This document shows, piece by piece, positions 17,255-24,717 of a stretch of 41,832 nt of DNA. Within the stretch, counting starts at the first letter, position 1, and each line of letters starts with the position of its first letter. The notes under the pieces are model-generated. The model was not told the DNA's origin. It did no database searches and worked only from the letters and a program-made list of their open reading frames with translations. The translations under genes were made by a program, and so were the position numbers. Where the stretch lies: assembly GCA_018818835.1 (NCBI GenBank), contig JAHIRD010000021.1, positions 1-41,832 of the forward strand, given 5' to 3'. The DNA comes from Pseudomonadota bacterium. GTDB lineage: Bacteria; Desulfobacterota; Desulfobacteria; Desulfobacterales; Desulfolunaceae.

Positions 17255-18214
17255 TTATTCTTTGTCGATTTTTTTATCTGTGCTTTTCAGCCGTTCAAGA
17301 TAGCTCTGAAACATCTCTACCTGCATTGATTTCATCGTCAAAGGCAGCCCGTTTACTAGCATATCAATTAAAAATTTAAATATTTTATCAATGGTATACG
17401 CTTTGTCCACCGACATTCTGAAACATAAGGACTCGATAATTCCCGTCATGGCATATGCCATAAGATCAGAGTCGGCTTTCCGGATAATGCCCAGTTCCAT
17501 GGCCTCGTTCAATTCTTTGATGACGGGTAGTGTCAGGTCATGGTATATTTTTTTCACCTTGTCCTGGAACCATTTTGAATCCCTTGTCATTTCAGCACGA
17601 AGCTGATTAAGGATCTCACTGTATTTTGAGTACTGCTCAAAAAAAACCTGCCCTCTCAATAACATTCGCATGATGGGATCTTTTTCATTTTTAATGGCCG
17701 TGGCTGCACCACCCAGGATGGTTTTAACAACATCATTAATGGCCTCAAGAAAGAGTTCATCTTTGTTTTTGAAGTAGATATAAAATGTTCCAATGGACAG
17801 GTCCAGGTCATCGGTAATGTCTTTGATTTTGGTTTTGTAAAACCCTTTTTTAGAGAAAAGTTTGACACCGGCATTGATAATTTCATTCTTCCGTCTGTCC
17901 TTGAGATCTCCAATAAGAGAATAACCAAGTGCTTTAGAGCTCCGATCCTTAGACATTGATTCCGGTTTGCTGCCTGAATCCTGCTTCGCCAGCCTCTCCT
18001 TGATGAATCTGGTGGGAATCCCCTGGCCTGTTTTCATCTGCTGAATCAGCTTTAGCCTTTCAACATGGCTTTCATCATAATAGGCCATGGTCTGGCCTGT
18101 TTTTACCGGGGGATGCAAAAGCCCCTGCTTCAGGTAAAAATGAATGGTGGATCGGGGAATCCCTGTTTGTTTTTCAACGTCAATTATTTTCAGATAACCC
18201 TCTTTTTTTTTCAA
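17255..18214 (-). CDS. MerR-TetR fused transcriptional regulator (unit B)
   Basis: A 319-residue regulator divergent from the unit B operon. N-terminal MerR-like winged helix (LKIIDVEKQTGIPRSTIHFY, GLLHPPVKTGQTMAYYDESHVERL), then a linker rich in Ser and Lys, then a TetR helix-turn-helix (IINAGVKLFSKKGFYKTKI, IGTFYIYFKNKDELF) and a ligand domain. The ligand domain is very close to that of the unit A regulator (shared FFE.YSKY, NQLRAEMTRDS, KADSDLMAY-type segments). This suggests that A and B respond to the same or a similar ligand and arose by duplication together with their operons. Confidence 0.88.
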   Translation of the reverse strand: MKKKEGYLKIIDVEKQTGIPRSTIHFYLKQGLLHPPVKTGQTMAYYDESHVERLKLIQQMKTGQGIPTRFIKERLAKQDSGSKPESMSKDRSSKALGYSLIGDLKDRRKNEIINAGVKLFSKKGFYKTKIKDITDDLDLSIGTFYIYFKNKDELFLEAINDVVKTILGGAATAIKNEKDPIMRMLLRGQVFFEQYSKYSEILNQLRAEMTRDSKWFQDKVKKIYHDLTLPVIKELNEAMELGIIRKADSDLMAYAMTGIIESLCFRMSVDKAYTIDKIFKFLIDMLVNGLPLTMKSMQVEMFQSYLERLKSTDKKIDKE

Positions 18215-18370
18215 AATCTTGCCTCATTTGGATTGATTTGCGTTTAACTGTAAATAAACTATTAAGTTGATTATGACAATTTATTTTTTTTAAATTTCAG
18301 CCCAGTCTTAAACTTCCGATACTACCGACTTGTCCGGTGCGACAAAAATTAATTAACCGTAAAAAATATA

Positions 18371-18418
18371 TTGACAGGCCAATATTTGATTGATAGTCAA
18401 TAAATGAATCTTCATTTA
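18371..18418 (+). promoter_or_regulatory. candidate promoter box and 18-bp palindromic operator, unit B
   Basis: TTGACA at 18371-18376 lies in the 284-bp divergent gap. Downstream at 18401-18418 is TAAATGAATCTTCATTTA, an 8-bp perfect inverted repeat around TC, a size and symmetry fitting a TetR-type dimer. No good -10 lies at exactly 17 bases, so the promoter call is weaker than the palindrome. The rest of the gap is AT-rich with no coding signal. Confidence 0.5.
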
Positions 18419-18498
18419 CGTTATAGTGTATAAATTTGTATTCTGAATGACAGAATAGATCCATTCACCATAGTATTTTAAAACCAAGGGAGGTCGCC

Positions 18499-19680
18499 AT
18501 GAGTCATGGCAAAATCGCAATCATCGGAATCGGGGAAGTACCCACCCGGATCATGCCCGAACGAACACGATGGGACATACTTTATGATGTGTGTACAGAA
18601 GCCATCAGAGATTCGGGATTGGACAAAAACGATATTGAGGGTGTCATTAATGTTGCACCCCAGGCTCAACCTAAACTGGCCGCAGAACTCTCTTTTGGCA
18701 AATTACCAGAAGAACTTGGGCTCAAGGGTTGTAAAGACAATTGTACCTGCAATGCAGGCGGTGCAAGCACAAGCAACTGTATAAGACTTGCGGAGCAGTA
18801 CATCACCTCCGGTCTTGCCAAGGCCGTATTGATCCCCCATGTCACCGTTCATTCCACGGTGAAACCGGAAGACCTGATCAGTTTTTTCGCCAAAGCCGGA
18901 GTGGACATGCAGTGGGAATATCCCTTCGGAACCACGTATAATATTCTGATGGGGATGATGGCCAACCGATATATGCACGAAACAGGCGCTAAACCGGAGC
19001 ACATGGCGTCTGTTGTCACTGCCCTTCGAAGTTGGTCATCAAGAGATCCCAATTCATTTTTCTATAATAAAGAGGTCCCTTCCCCGGAAAAGGTCTTTTC
19101 GTCATCCTTACTGAACACACCGCTTCATAAACGGGAAAGCAACATCCTGTGCGACGGCGGCAGCGCCATGGTGATTGTTTCGGCGGATGTTGCTAAAAAA
19201 ATGAAAAAACCTGCGGCTTATAAACTGGGCGAATCGGTACGATATTTCAGCGGCACGCCGGTTCTGAGAGACTTTCACAAAGTGGCCGAAGGTCTCTCGC
19301 TGACAGGTGTGGAAGCCATGAAGGAGGCAGGCGTTACCAAGGAGGATATCGATCTTTGGAATATTTATATGGCCTACCCCATGAACCATCCCATCATGGC
19401 TGAAGCCTTGGGGATTGCCCCCATCGGTGAAGGCGCCAAATATTTTTACGACGGCAGAATGTCATTTGGCGGCGATATTCCCTGGTCAACCATTGGGGAT
19501 GCGCCGGGTCGCGGTCATACGGGATCAGGGGTCAGCACGGCCATGTATGTGGAAACAGCCCGTCAATTGATGGGCAAGGCAGGTGAAAGACAGGTGAAAG
19601 ATTGCAAATACGTATATCAGAATACAGCAGGCGGTTCCGGATTTAACAATATCGGTACTGTCTGGGGGAGGGATTTATAA
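18499..19680 (+). CDS. thiolase-superfamily protein (SCP-x/BbsB-like), unit B
   Basis: The 393-residue paralogue of the 2472-3653 gene, the same length and mostly identical. ATG 18499 follows GGGAGG by 6 bases, which fixes the start of both copies. Cys78, Cys82 and Cys84 before NAGGASTSN are kept, as are GRGHTGSG and the Cys-less NTAGGSG end. So the altered active-site pattern is conserved in both copies and is not a sequencing or decay effect. Its stop overlaps the DUF35 start by one base (TAATG). Expected to work with that protein to cleave a 3-oxoacyl- or hydroxyacyl-CoA. Confidence 0.86.
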   Translation: MSHGKIAIIGIGEVPTRIMPERTRWDILYDVCTEAIRDSGLDKNDIEGVINVAPQAQPKLAAELSFGKLPEELGLKGCKDNCTCNAGGASTSNCIRLAEQYITSGLAKAVLIPHVTVHSTVKPEDLISFFAKAGVDMQWEYPFGTTYNILMGMMANRYMHETGAKPEHMASVVTALRSWSSRDPNSFFYNKEVPSPEKVFSSSLLNTPLHKRESNILCDGGSAMVIVSADVAKKMKKPAAYKLGESVRYFSGTPVLRDFHKVAEGLSLTGVEAMKEAGVTKEDIDLWNIYMAYPMNHPIMAEALGIAPIGEGAKYFYDGRMSFGGDIPWSTIGDAPGRGHTGSGVSTAMYVETARQLMGKAGERQVKDCKYVYQNTAGGSGFNNIGTVWGRDL

Positions 19681-20114
19681 TGGATGCTCAGGATATTCAA
19701 TTTGATATGACGCGGCCGTTGCCGGAAACACAACCCTGGTCAGTGGCCTTCTGGGAAAATGCAAAAGAGGGAAAACTCGTTGTGCAACATTGCAAGGATT
19801 GCAACACGAATATTTTTTACCCGAGAAAGATATGTCCCGAATGCTGGTCTAAAAATCTTGACTGGATAGAAGCCAGCGGAAAGGCAACAGTATACATGTT
19901 TTCGACAGCCTACGATATGGTGGAGCCCCGTTTCTGGGAAGATATCCCCTATACCATCGCCTATGTTGATCTGGAAGAAGGTATCCGGATGATGACCCGA
20001 ATCGTTGATTGCAAACCCGAGGATATAAAAATTGGCATGACTGTAGAGGTCGTTTTCAAAAAATTGAATGATGATTTTTATCTCCCTTATTTCAAACCGG
20101 TTGAATCAAAGTAA
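19680..20114 (+). CDS. DUF35 OB-fold Zn-ribbon protein, unit B
   Basis: A 144-residue paralogue of the unit A DUF35 protein, with seven more residues at the N-terminus. Zinc-ribbon cysteines are Cys38, Cys41, Cys52 and Cys55. The OB-fold segment reads SGKATVYMFSTAYD and YTIAYVDLEEGIRM. The start codon shares a base with the thiolase stop, indicating coupled translation and a 1:1 complex (inference from the BbsA/BbsB and ChsH2/Ltp2 precedents). Confidence 0.88.
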   Translation: MDAQDIQFDMTRPLPETQPWSVAFWENAKEGKLVVQHCKDCNTNIFYPRKICPECWSKNLDWIEASGKATVYMFSTAYDMVEPRFWEDIPYTIAYVDLEEGIRMMTRIVDCKPEDIKIGMTVEVVFKKLNDDFYLPYFKPVESK

Positions 20115-20125
20115 TGGTGGGCAGA

Positions 20126-20950
20126 ATGAACCAATACGAAACGATTATCTATAAAATAAGTGGCCCGGTCTGCACCATCACCTTGAACCGGCCGGAAAAG
20201 TACAACGCCATCAACCGACAAATGGCCGCAGAGCTCCTGGACGCATTTCGTGCAGTAAGAGATGTCCCGGACGTGGGTGTGGTTGTTTTTGAAGGCGCGG
20301 GAAAAGCATTTTGCACCGGTGGGGATCTTTCCATTTTTCCTTCGCTTGCCGTGCATGAAAATTCCCTGAACTGGCTTGCCCATGACGGATTGGATATCAT
20401 CCGTGCAATTGGAAGCTGCGGGAAAGTCGTCATCGGTAAAATTGATGGTCATTGCCTGGCAGGCGGTCTTGAGCTGGCTCTTGGCTGCGATCTTCTGTAC
20501 GCCAGGGAATCTGCAAAAATCGGCACCACGGAAATCAATATGGGCATTCTCCCCGGATGGGGAGGAACCGCCCGAATCGTGAGAAGCCTGCCGATTTTCA
20601 GGGCAAGAGAAATTATCTACAGCGGCCGGAAAGATTATTCGGCCCGCCAGATGTATGACATGGGCCTGCTGACCAACGTTTTTACGGATGATGAATTTGA
20701 GGAAAAATTTCAGGCAGTTGTAGCTAACATCAGTATGAAAAAACCCATTGCCCTTCGCATGGCAAAAGAAGTCATGGCCAAATCAGAGGAGTGTGGAAGC
20801 CTTGAAACAGCGCTGGCCTTGGAGCGCAATGCTAATCAGTGGCTGATTTACTCACCGGATATCCAGTCGGTCATGGATGAATTTCGAAAGGCACCAGACA
20901 CGTTGACTGGCATCCAGAAGGAAATGAACAAAGCATCGGATGCCAAATAA
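20126..20950 (+). CDS. enoyl-CoA hydratase/isomerase (crotonase family), unit B
   Basis: Paralogue of the 4075-4899 gene, 274 residues from ATG 20126. ATG 20114, which overlaps the preceding stop, is also possible and would add four residues; 20126 is chosen because it aligns with the unit A start and GGTGGG lies just upstream. Catalytic Glu residues are present in AGGLELALGCD and GTTEINMGILPGWGGT. The last ~15 residues are variable between copies. Expected to hydrate the product of the adjacent dehydrogenase. Confidence 0.87.
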   Translation: MNQYETIIYKISGPVCTITLNRPEKYNAINRQMAAELLDAFRAVRDVPDVGVVVFEGAGKAFCTGGDLSIFPSLAVHENSLNWLAHDGLDIIRAIGSCGKVVIGKIDGHCLAGGLELALGCDLLYARESAKIGTTEINMGILPGWGGTARIVRSLPIFRAREIIYSGRKDYSARQMYDMGLLTNVFTDDEFEEKFQAVVANISMKKPIALRMAKEVMAKSEECGSLETALALERNANQWLIYSPDIQSVMDEFRKAPDTLTGIQKEMNKASDAK

Positions 20951-20965
20951 AAGGAGTATTTTAAC

Positions 20966-22144
20966 ATGGACTTTGGATTTAGTAACGAACAGAAAATGAT
21001 TCGAAAAGAATCCATCAACTTTTGCAAAAAAGAGTTGAATAAGGATTATGTGAAATGGATGGACGAAAATGTGGATTTTCCGCCTGACGAGCTCTGGCAG
21101 AAATTCACCGATATCGGTTTTTTCCGCGCCAATCTGCCGGAAGAGTACGGTGGAGACGCGATAAGCGTCCTTGACGGCATGCTCGCATTTGAACCGATTT
21201 GCAAGGCATCCATGTCGGTTGCCCTTGCCGTGGGAGCAACCATCGGGTTTGGTACCCGGTTCATCGCGGATCTCGGAACCAAAAAACAGAAAGAAGAATT
21301 GCTGCCGCTGATCGGTGAGGGCAAACTGAAGACGTGTATGGCATTTACCGAACCCGCAGGTGGAACGGATATCCTGGGCTCCATTTCCACGTTTGCCGAA
21401 GAAAAGGACGACCGGTGGGTCATAAACGGTGAAAAAGTATTCATCACCGGCGCCCATGTGTCGGATTACATGATCACCATATGTAAAACCGACAGAGAGG
21501 CTTCTCCCAGTAAGTCGCTTTCCATTTTTCTGATACCGGCCAAGTCCAAAGGCATCACCATCACCCGGATTCCTAAAATCAGCTGCCATCATTGCGATTC
21601 CGTGGGGATTACCTTTAATAATGTGGAAATTCCCCATGAGAACATTCTCGGGACAAAAGGAAACGGCTGGTATGAAATGCTGACCGTGATTAACCCGGAA
21701 CGGATCGGCTGCGCCATGATGGGCGTTGGTCTCATGGCCGCCGCCTATGAGGATGCCATGGATTATGTCAAAAAAAGGCATGCATTCGGAGGTCCCATCA
21801 GCCGCTTTCAGATTCTTCAGCATTATCTCGCTGACATGTACATCAATTTGGAAAATTCCAGAAACCTGACATACAAGGCCGCCTGGCTCTGTGACAATGG
21901 CAAGGACTACCACCTGGAGGCGACCATGGCAAAAGTCGTTGCCGCCGAAGGATCGCTCCATGCCGGAAGATATGGCGCTGAAATTTTGGGCGGATATGGC
22001 ATCTGTGGTGAATACCCCATGCAGCGATATCTGAGAGATGCCTATCAACTCCAGTTTTCTCCCATATCAAACGAGATGAGCAGAAATATGCTGATGCAGT
22101 TTCAGGGACTGCCCAAATCATGGTCCGGCAGCGAGGCCCTTTAA
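20966..22144 (+). CDS. acyl-CoA dehydrogenase (IVD/LCAD-type base), unit B
   Basis: A 392-residue paralogue of the unit A dehydrogenase, AAGGAG 9-14 bases upstream. CMAFTEPAGGTD, WVINGEKVFITGA and KKRHAFGGPISRF identify the FAD fold. As in unit A, the C-terminal EGT Glu is replaced (FSPISNE), and Glu245 in NPERIGCA is the candidate base at the isovaleryl-CoA/long-chain dehydrogenase position. Five extra C-terminal residues (GSEAL). No ETF or membrane oxidoreductase gene is nearby. Confidence 0.9.
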   Translation: MDFGFSNEQKMIRKESINFCKKELNKDYVKWMDENVDFPPDELWQKFTDIGFFRANLPEEYGGDAISVLDGMLAFEPICKASMSVALAVGATIGFGTRFIADLGTKKQKEELLPLIGEGKLKTCMAFTEPAGGTDILGSISTFAEEKDDRWVINGEKVFITGAHVSDYMITICKTDREASPSKSLSIFLIPAKSKGITITRIPKISCHHCDSVGITFNNVEIPHENILGTKGNGWYEMLTVINPERIGCAMMGVGLMAAAYEDAMDYVKKRHAFGGPISRFQILQHYLADMYINLENSRNLTYKAAWLCDNGKDYHLEATMAKVVAAEGSLHAGRYGAEILGGYGICGEYPMQRYLRDAYQLQFSPISNEMSRNMLMQFQGLPKSWSGSEAL

Positions 22145-22247
22145 AGGAGCGATAACACTAAGTATCACTCACAATTCCAGGAAGGCCACGATCGATGTGT
22201 CGGACACCACATAAACGCCGAAATGGCTAAATAGGAGATAATTAAAA

Positions 22248-23273
22248 ATGGGTAATGAATTTAAAAAAGACGATTTTTTTAAAATTGATCCTGAGCCCCA
22301 CTTGATGGGAGATATGGATAGTATCAGCCATTTCCCCGGCGTTAAAATGTGGTGGAAGGCGATCGACAGTATCAGCAGGCCTCTTTTCACGGGCTGCTTG
22401 CCGGAGATGCTTTCAGCTTATCTGGAAGGAATGGAAGAATGGGAAATCGTAAAAAACGGTGATCCGAATAACCTCATACGATCCATGGACAAATACGGCG
22501 TGGATATCGCGTGCCTGCTACCGGAATCCATGATGGACACCACCGGCTATACCAGCAGGTGGTGTTCAAACGGAGATATGGCCAAAATTGTGGAAACAAA
22601 TCCGGACCGGTTTATGTATCAGCCGAACATTTCTCCGATTAAACATAAAGGTGTCAAAAACACCATCTGGGAGCTCGAATACTGGGTGAAGGAAAAAGGG
22701 GCCAAAATATTCAAATTTTATGCGCCTGAAGATACCTACATTAATGATCCCGACCTCTGGCCGTTTTATAAAAAAGCGGAAGAGTTGGGCATCGTTCTGG
22801 ATATTCATACCGGTTTCAGTTGGGTGCCCCCCGGAAAAAGTAAATATGCCCTGCCCATTCTGATTGATGATGTGGCACGTGATTTTCCGGACCTGGTCAT
22901 CAATGCATTTCATATGGGGTATCCGTATTGCGACGATTTAAACATGGTTGCCATGGGGCATCCCAATGTGTACGTGTGCCTGAGCCTTCTCGTTCCCTGG
23001 GCCATCACGTCGCCCAGAAAATTTGCAAAAATTTTTGGCGAAGCCATGAGATGGGTCGGACCGGACAAGATCATATGGGGGTCGGATTATGCAGGATTCA
23101 GTATCCAGGTCAAAGGTGCGGTCCAGGGCTTAAGAGATTTTCAAATTCCGGAAGATATGCAGGAAGGGTATGGCTACCCACCGATCACCGATGAGGACCG
23201 TGCCAAAATTTTCGGCGGCAATCTGGGCCGGCTGTTAGGCATTGATACAACCAAACGTAGAATCAACCCCTAA
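22248..23273 (+). CDS. amidohydrolase_2 family, decarboxylase-like (unit B)
   Basis: A 341-residue paralogue closest to the unit A copy. Metal-site residues Glu16-x-His18 (DPEPHL), His in DIHTGFSW, His in AFHMGYPYC, and Asp in WGSDYAG are kept. A five-residue insertion relative to unit A lies near residue 55-60 (AYLEGMEEW). The 103-bp leader before it has a small GTGTC-G-GACAC palindrome around 22200 and GGAG as ribosome-binding site. Function inferred as for 6237: metal-dependent decarboxylation or C-C hydrolysis on a pathway intermediate. Confidence 0.83.
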   Translation: MGNEFKKDDFFKIDPEPHLMGDMDSISHFPGVKMWWKAIDSISRPLFTGCLPEMLSAYLEGMEEWEIVKNGDPNNLIRSMDKYGVDIACLLPESMMDTTGYTSRWCSNGDMAKIVETNPDRFMYQPNISPIKHKGVKNTIWELEYWVKEKGAKIFKFYAPEDTYINDPDLWPFYKKAEELGIVLDIHTGFSWVPPGKSKYALPILIDDVARDFPDLVINAFHMGYPYCDDLNMVAMGHPNVYVCLSLLVPWAITSPRKFAKIFGEAMRWVGPDKIIWGSDYAGFSIQVKGAVQGLRDFQIPEDMQEGYGYPPITDEDRAKIFGGNLGRLLGIDTTKRRINP

Positions 23274-23289
23274 CCTTTGACAGGAGAAT

Positions 23290-24699
23290 ATGATGAATTA
23301 TCCAGCATTGTTCGAACCGATTCAACTCGGCAACATTGAATTAAAAAACAGAATCGCCATGGCACCGATGAACGTGGGATATACGGGGCCAAACGGATAC
23401 CACAGCGATCAGAGTACCGCCTGGTATGCCATGAGAGCCCGTGGTGGTTTCGGGCTGATTATAACCGAATGCGTTGTGATGAATCCGCATCGTTGGGGGG
23501 GACAGCAAAGCTTGAATCCGTCCCTGATGATTGATGAACGGTATTACCGGTACCACAGTGAACTTACGGAAATGATTCATCACTTCTCCGACTGCAAAAT
23601 CTGCATCCAGCTCAGTCCGGGATGGGGACGGCAGGGGCATCCCCATGCTGAATCGAGAGATTGCCCTGCAGGTGCTCCTTCAGCTATTCCAATGGAAACG
23701 GATTTACGAAATTTAAATAAAGGATGGGTACGACAGATCACGAGACTCGCACGTGAAGCTGTTGGAGAGGAAGCTGTCGCATTGGTCCCTGATTTTGATA
23801 AAGTCAAGGAAATGAACGATGAAGAATATGCTGCGTTTAAAGTCGAGGCATTAGGCTTGCTTGCTATGATTGCCCCTGAAATGGGTCATGTCGTCGTTGG
23901 GGACACGCCTCGTGAGCTTACGAAGGAGGAAATCGTAGATCTTGAAGATCGATTTGCAACACAAACGTACGCTTCATATAAACTGGGATATGATGCTGTG
24001 GAAGTCCATGCCCCCCACGGGTATCTATTACATCAGTTTCTTTCATCACGGTCGAATCACAGACATGATGAATATGGAGGAAGTTTAGAGAACAGGGCAC
24101 GGTTTTTAACAAATATTATTGTCAAAACACGTGAAAAAATAGGACCTGACAAGGCATTTGGCGTAAGACTTTCAGGTGATGAACTTATGCCGGGTGGGAT
24201 TACCCATGACGAAATGAAACAGGTGGTTACCCTGTGCAAGGATGCCGGAGTTAATTTTATCAATGTGTCTCAAGGCTCCTATGAAAACCCCGGAGCTGCC
24301 TTTGCTCCGGACGGTGAGGATGAATTCACCCGATGGGCACCCGGATTCAAGGAAGCCTCTGGCGGCCTTCCTGTTATTACCCCGGGTTTCATCAATCCTG
24401 AAATTGCTGAAAATGCGATTACTTCGGGAAAGACTGATATTATTTCTCTTGGAAGACAATCAATTGCGGATCCTTTCTGGCCGGTAAAGGTTAAGGAGGG
24501 CAGAGAAAAAGACATCGTCAAATGTATCAGATGCCAGAGATGTTACATGGATTTGATGACGGCAAACTGGTGCCGGTGTTCGGTAAATCCCATCGTAGGC
24601 AAGGAAAAATACTATACGGAACTGTTTCTTGACACGCCTAAACTTAAGAAAAAAGTCGATCTGTTTTTAAAGAAGGCCAAAGATTTACCCCAGATTTAA
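23290..24699 (+). CDS. FMN/4Fe-4S oxidoreductase (OYE/2,4-dienoyl-CoA reductase N-terminal type), unit B
   Basis: A 469-residue relative of the unit C oxidoreductase. Seen: IELKNRIAMAPMN, GGFGLIITECVV, GYDAVEVHAPHGYLLHQF, RHDEYGGSLENR, then Cys412, Cys415, Cys418 and Cys430. The C-x2-C-x2-C-x11-C spacing is one residue shorter than the usual x3. The NAD(P)/FAD domain is absent, and an insertion (~138-205) precedes TPRELTKEEI. By eye its codons in 23700-24300 are more A/T-rich than those of the CoA-transferase genes that follow, and the gene has no counterpart in unit A, so it may be an insertion into this operon. Role: reduction of an activated C=C bond. Confidence 0.85.
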   Translation: MMNYPALFEPIQLGNIELKNRIAMAPMNVGYTGPNGYHSDQSTAWYAMRARGGFGLIITECVVMNPHRWGGQQSLNPSLMIDERYYRYHSELTEMIHHFSDCKICIQLSPGWGRQGHPHAESRDCPAGAPSAIPMETDLRNLNKGWVRQITRLAREAVGEEAVALVPDFDKVKEMNDEEYAAFKVEALGLLAMIAPEMGHVVVGDTPRELTKEEIVDLEDRFATQTYASYKLGYDAVEVHAPHGYLLHQFLSSRSNHRHDEYGGSLENRARFLTNIIVKTREKIGPDKAFGVRLSGDELMPGGITHDEMKQVVTLCKDAGVNFINVSQGSYENPGAAFAPDGEDEFTRWAPGFKEASGGLPVITPGFINPEIAENAITSGKTDIISLGRQSIADPFWPVKVKEGREKDIVKCIRCQRCYMDLMTANWCRCSVNPIVGKEKYYTELFLDTPKLKKKVDLFLKKAKDLPQI

Positions 24700-24717
24700 T
24701 GATTGCAGGAGACGGTT

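Noticed and set aside
20852-22048. 398-residue open frame on the minus strand opposite the unit B acyl-CoA dehydrogenase
   Set aside because: It is the mirror of a clear dehydrogenase gene, rich in His, Phe and Gly in a codon-shadow pattern, with no family match.
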